Position numbers and translations under genes: made by a program. The notes under the pieces are model-generated. The model saw only the letters and a program-made list of their open reading frames with translations, searched no databases and had not been told where the DNA came from. Below, one piece after another: positions 6,428-8,147 of a stretch of 8,147 bases of DNA (position 1 is its first letter; every line of letters begins with the position of its first letter). The DNA is taken from assembly GCA_039184055.1 (NCBI GenBank), contig JBCDBH010000271.1:1-8147 (forward strand). The letters are read 5' to 3'. Origin of the DNA: JBCDBH01 sp039184055 (GTDB taxonomy: Bacteria > Acidobacteriota > Thermoanaerobaculia > Multivoradales > J023).

Positions 6428-6868
6428 ATGACATTGAGCCAGCGTCTCCTCCACATTCTCCGCTCCGAAGCCAAAGGTCTCGGCGACCGTTTCGAAGACT
6501 GGCTACGCTCCGCCGAGCGTCGAGCGGACGAGCGCCGCGCCGACGAGCGCCGCACCGGCGGCCGCGACGAGAAGCGTGGTCGCGCCGGCGGCTCGGCTTC
6601 GAACGGCTCGACCTCGAACCGAGGAGCATCGACGGGTCATCGCTCACCCGGTCAGGATCCCGACCTGGCGCGTTGGTACGCCAACCTCGAAGTGCCGTAC
6701 GGCTCCGACCTCGCAACCGTCAAACGTGCCTATCGCCGATTGGCGGCGCAGTATCATCCCGATCGTCACGCGTCCGATCCCGAGAAGTCGCGTATTGCCA
6801 ACGAGCTCCTCCAGGGGCTCAACCATGCGTACAACGAGCTCAGCCGGCATCTCGCCGACCGAGCCTGA
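6428..6868 (+). CDS. J-domain (DnaJ-like) protein with PspA-like N-terminal helix
   Basis: This encodes 146 residues in three parts. Residues 1-27 form a probable amphipathic helix (MTLSQRLLHILRSEAKGLGD and on) that matches the start of the PspA encoded downstream. Residues 28-76 are a charged then Gly/Ser-rich linker with a doubled ADERR (33-42). Residues about 80-143 form a J-domain with WYANLEVPYGSDLATVKRAY, RRLAAQYHPDRH (HPD at 110-112, the motif that stimulates the Hsp70 ATPase) and a final helix ANELLQGLNHAYNELS. The J-domain is at the C-terminus, unlike classical DnaJ, and there is no zinc-binding or substrate domain. It is therefore probably a dedicated Hsp70 recruiter for one client, plausibly PspA or a membrane site. 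The ATG has no strong ribosome site and follows a 59-bp gap after the aminopropyltransferase gene. The identity of the domain is firm; the client is inferred. Confidence 0.92.
   Translation: MTLSQRLLHILRSEAKGLGDRFEDWLRSAERRADERRADERRTGGRDEKRGRAGGSASNGSTSNRGASTGHRSPGQDPDLARWYANLEVPYGSDLATVKRAYRRLAAQYHPDRHASDPEKSRIANELLQGLNHAYNELSRHLADRA
6524..6553 (+). repeat. Two-copy 15-bp tandem repeat inside the J-domain gene
   Basis: GCGGACGAGCGCCGC (6524-6538) is followed directly by GCCGACGAGCGCCGC (6539-6553), with one mismatch. It encodes ADERR twice in the linker between the N-terminal helix and the J-domain. It keeps frame, so copy-number change would only lengthen or shorten the charged linker. 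Confidence 0.85.
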
Positions 6869-6891
6869 ACCAGAAACAGGAGAGTTTCGAC

Positions 6892-7293
6892 ATGCCATCG
6901 GAATACTTCGACACCGTCAAACGCTACGTCCTCGATCTCGAGCTCGAGATCGTCCGTGAGGACGAAGCGGAAGAGCTGTTCGTCGTCGACAACGAAGAAG
7001 AGGGCATCAAGACCCTGGTCATCGACTGCGAGGATCCGATCCTCGTCATCGAGCAACTGATCCTCAAGGTCAAGCCCGAGCCCGGCGATCTCTATCGCCG
7101 CCTCTTGCAGATGAACCGCACCCTCGTACACGGTGCGTTCGTGCTCGATGAATCGGGTGAGAACGTGCTTTTCCGTGACACCCTTCAGCTCGCCAACCTC
7201 GACGCCAACGAGCTCGAAGGCTCGGTCAGCGCTCTGTCTCTCGCCCTCGCCGAATACGGCGCCGAGCTTCTCGACCACGCCCGCCGCGACTGA
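6892..7293 (+). CDS. YbjN-like small acidic protein
   Basis: This encodes 133 residues, is strongly acidic and has no membrane segment. It reads as a compact alpha/beta fold of the YbjN / type III secretion chaperone-like kind. An N-terminal helix (EYFDTVKRYVLDL) is followed by strands ELFVVDNEE and IKTLVIDCEDPILVIEQLI. Then come YRRLLQMNRTLVHGAFVLDE, strand NVLFRDTLQL and a long C-terminal helix (LEGSVSALSLALAEYGAELL). Proteins of this type sit next to PspA in many genomes, and E. coli YjfI is next to the PspA paralogue YjfJ in the same way, so I infer that it binds or regulates PspA. ATG 6892 is preceded by AGGAGA with an 8-base spacer. The frame stays open far upstream, but no other start has a comparable site. 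The family name is likely rather than certain. Confidence 0.85.
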   Translation: MPSEYFDTVKRYVLDLELEIVREDEAEELFVVDNEEEGIKTLVIDCEDPILVIEQLILKVKPEPGDLYRRLLQMNRTLVHGAFVLDESGENVLFRDTLQLANLDANELEGSVSALSLALAEYGAELLDHARRD

Positions 7294-7304
7294 AGGAGGA
7301 AACG

Positions 7305-8018
7305 ATGAGCATTTTTCAACGTCTGTTCAAAGTCGTGCAATCCGAGGCCCACTCGGCGGTCGACAAATTCGAAGATCCGATCAAGATCACCGAGCAGGGT
7401 ATCCGCGATCTCAAAGGCAACCTGCAAGAGGCCCTGAAGAGCCTCGCCCAGGTCAAATCCGTCGCCGTTCGGCTGCGCAAAGACGCCGACGATCAGAAGC
7501 GTCTCGCCAAAGACTACGAGCGCAAAGCCATGTTGCTCCTCCAGCGCATGCAGGACGGTAGTCTCGACGCCACCGAAGCCGAGTCCTTGGCGACTCAGGC
7601 GCTCGAGCAAAAGACCGAGGCCGAGCGTCGCGCCGAGCAGATCGAGCGCGATCACGTGGTGCAGAAGCAAGCGTCCGACAACTTGGCCACCAAGGTCGAG
7701 AAGCTCAAGCGTGACATCGGCAAATACGAGAACGAGCTCATCACCCTGCGTGCTCGTGCTCGGACCGCCGAATCCATGCACAAGGTCAACAAACAGCTTG
7801 CCGGCGCCGACAGCTCGGGCACCATCGCCATGCTCGAGAAGATGAAAGACCGGGTCACCGAGCAAGAGTCGCTCGCCGAGGCCTACGGCGAAATGGCCGA
7901 CTCCTCGAAGAGCCTCGACGCCAAAATCGACGACGCTCTCGACGCGCCGGCCCTCTCCTCGGCCGCCGCGTCCGACTCCCTCGCCGCGCTCAAGGCGAAG
8001 ATGGGAATCGAAGGCTGA
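7305..8018 (+). CDS. pspA: Phage shock protein A / IM30 family
   Basis: This encodes 237 residues, close to the usual PspA length. It is almost wholly helical: an N-terminal amphipathic membrane-binding helix (MSIFQRLFKVVQSEAHSAVD), then the canonical KFEDPIKITEQGIRDLKGNL. A long coiled-coil hairpin (about 30-150, rich in Arg/Lys/Glu heptads) is followed by TMHKV-like residues near 155-165, helix TIAMLEKMKDRVTEQESLAE (about 173-192), and a final short helix SDSLAALKAKMGIEG. PspA monomers assemble into ESCRT-III-like rods and scaffolds that bind damaged inner membrane. AAGGAGGA ends 4 bases before ATG 7305 and overlaps the stop region of the YbjN-like gene, so expression should be strong and coupled. 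It is the last gene of the series, just ahead of a strong hairpin. No nearby PspF/B/C genes are seen. Confidence 0.97.
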   Translation: MSIFQRLFKVVQSEAHSAVDKFEDPIKITEQGIRDLKGNLQEALKSLAQVKSVAVRLRKDADDQKRLAKDYERKAMLLLQRMQDGSLDATEAESLATQALEQKTEAERRAEQIERDHVVQKQASDNLATKVEKLKRDIGKYENELITLRARARTAESMHKVNKQLAGADSSGTIAMLEKMKDRVTEQESLAEAYGEMADSSKSLDAKIDDALDAPALSSAAASDSLAALKAKMGIEG

Positions 8019-8033
8019 CCCACGCCTTCGTCT

Positions 8034-8063
8034 TCAGGCGAGCGTCACGGGACGCTCGCCTGA
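8034..8063 (+). terminator. Probable intrinsic terminator after pspA
   Basis: TCAGGCGAGCGTC (8034-8046) and GACGCTCGCCTGA (8051-8063) form a perfect 13-bp GC-rich stem with a 4-base loop, 15 bases after the pspA stop. GATGTTTCTC follows, a weak T-tract. Its right arm also serves as the outer end of the larger inverted repeat that follows. Confidence 0.75.
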
Positions 8064-8147
8064 GATGTTTCTCGACACACCAGTTGGCTCGATCGCGAAT
8101 GAATCAGAGATCGAGCCAACTGGTGTGTCGAGAAACATCTCAGGCGA
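8056..8147. repeat. 39-bp perfect inverted repeat at window end, probably continuing beyond it
   Basis: The arm at 8056-8094 is the exact reverse complement of 8109-8147, separated by a 14-base spacer (8095-8108). There is no mismatch over 39 bp, and the pairing is still intact at the last base of the window, so its true length is unknown. No gene is seen in 8019-8147. It could be a giant hairpin or bidirectional terminator, the end of a small non-coding element, or a contig-end artefact in which assembly folded back on itself. Confidence 0.9.

Noticed and set aside
6346..6891. Upstream in-frame extension of the YbjN-like protein by about 180 residues
   Set aside because: The extension overlaps the whole J-domain gene in another frame and is Arg/Ser/Pro-rich as expected of a shadow frame; ATG 6892 has a good ribosome site.
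7185..7865. 226-residue open frame on the - strand opposite pspA
   Set aside because: It is a mirror frame of the PspA coding sequence; its Leu/Val/Gly-rich make-up is the antisense of Glu/Lys/Ala codons, and it has no ribosome site or family match.
8056..8147. Integron attC site or transposon terminal repeat
   Set aside because: GTTGGCT/AGCCAAC do not fit the GTTRRRY/RYYYAAC core, the stem is perfect rather than bulged, and no transposase or integrase gene is in view.

Overview
The window is a gene-dense, GC-rich (about 60% by eye) stretch of a bacterial chromosome, probably from a Gram-negative organism. The evidence for an outer membrane is indirect: a predicted lipoprotein and a PspA-type envelope-stress protein. 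The GMP synthase tail and the PspA sequence are of a general proteobacterial/myxococcal type, but I cannot place the organism more closely. The window begins inside guaA and ends inside, or exactly at the edge of, a large inverted repeat.

Layout. (1) Positions 1-665 hold the 3' part of guaA on the + strand, the only housekeeping gene. It is convergent with a small four-helix membrane protein on the - strand (689-1087), and a GC-rich hairpin lies between them. (2) A short divergent control region (1088-1189) holds a perfect 12-bp palindrome and a -10-like box facing each way. (3) From 1190 to 8018 eight genes run head to tail on the + strand: a large unrecognised membrane protein; a DUF4178 protein; a predicted lipoprotein with an Arg/Ser/Gly-rich tail; a duplicated DUF350 eight-helix membrane protein; a membrane-anchored spermidine synthase-like aminopropyltransferase; a J-domain protein; a YbjN-like small acidic protein; and PspA/IM30. 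(4) Positions 8019-8147 hold a probable terminator hairpin that overlaps one arm of a 39-bp perfect inverted repeat.

How the genes may work together. DUF4178, lipoprotein and DUF350 are joined by 4-bp ATGA overlaps, and the aminopropyltransferase follows after 7 bp, so these four are very likely translationally coupled. The YbjN-like gene and pspA are similarly tight (11 bp). The set parallels the E. coli yjfI-yjfJ-yjfK-yjfL-yjfM-yjfC cluster (small acidic protein, PspA, DUF2491, DUF350, DUF1190 protein, polyamine-modifying ATP-grasp). Here an aminopropyltransferase with a membrane domain is the polyamine enzyme. I infer a membrane-stress module that combines a PspA scaffold at the inner membrane, a DUF350 membrane component, a surface lipoprotein and local polyamine-type chemistry.

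The least expected detail is that the J-domain protein begins with a helix closely matching the N-terminus of the PspA encoded two genes downstream. This suggests a chaperone co-factor built to reach the same membrane or PspA surface. No RNA genes, CRISPR array or transposase gene were seen, and no gene-free stretch exceeds 300 bases.
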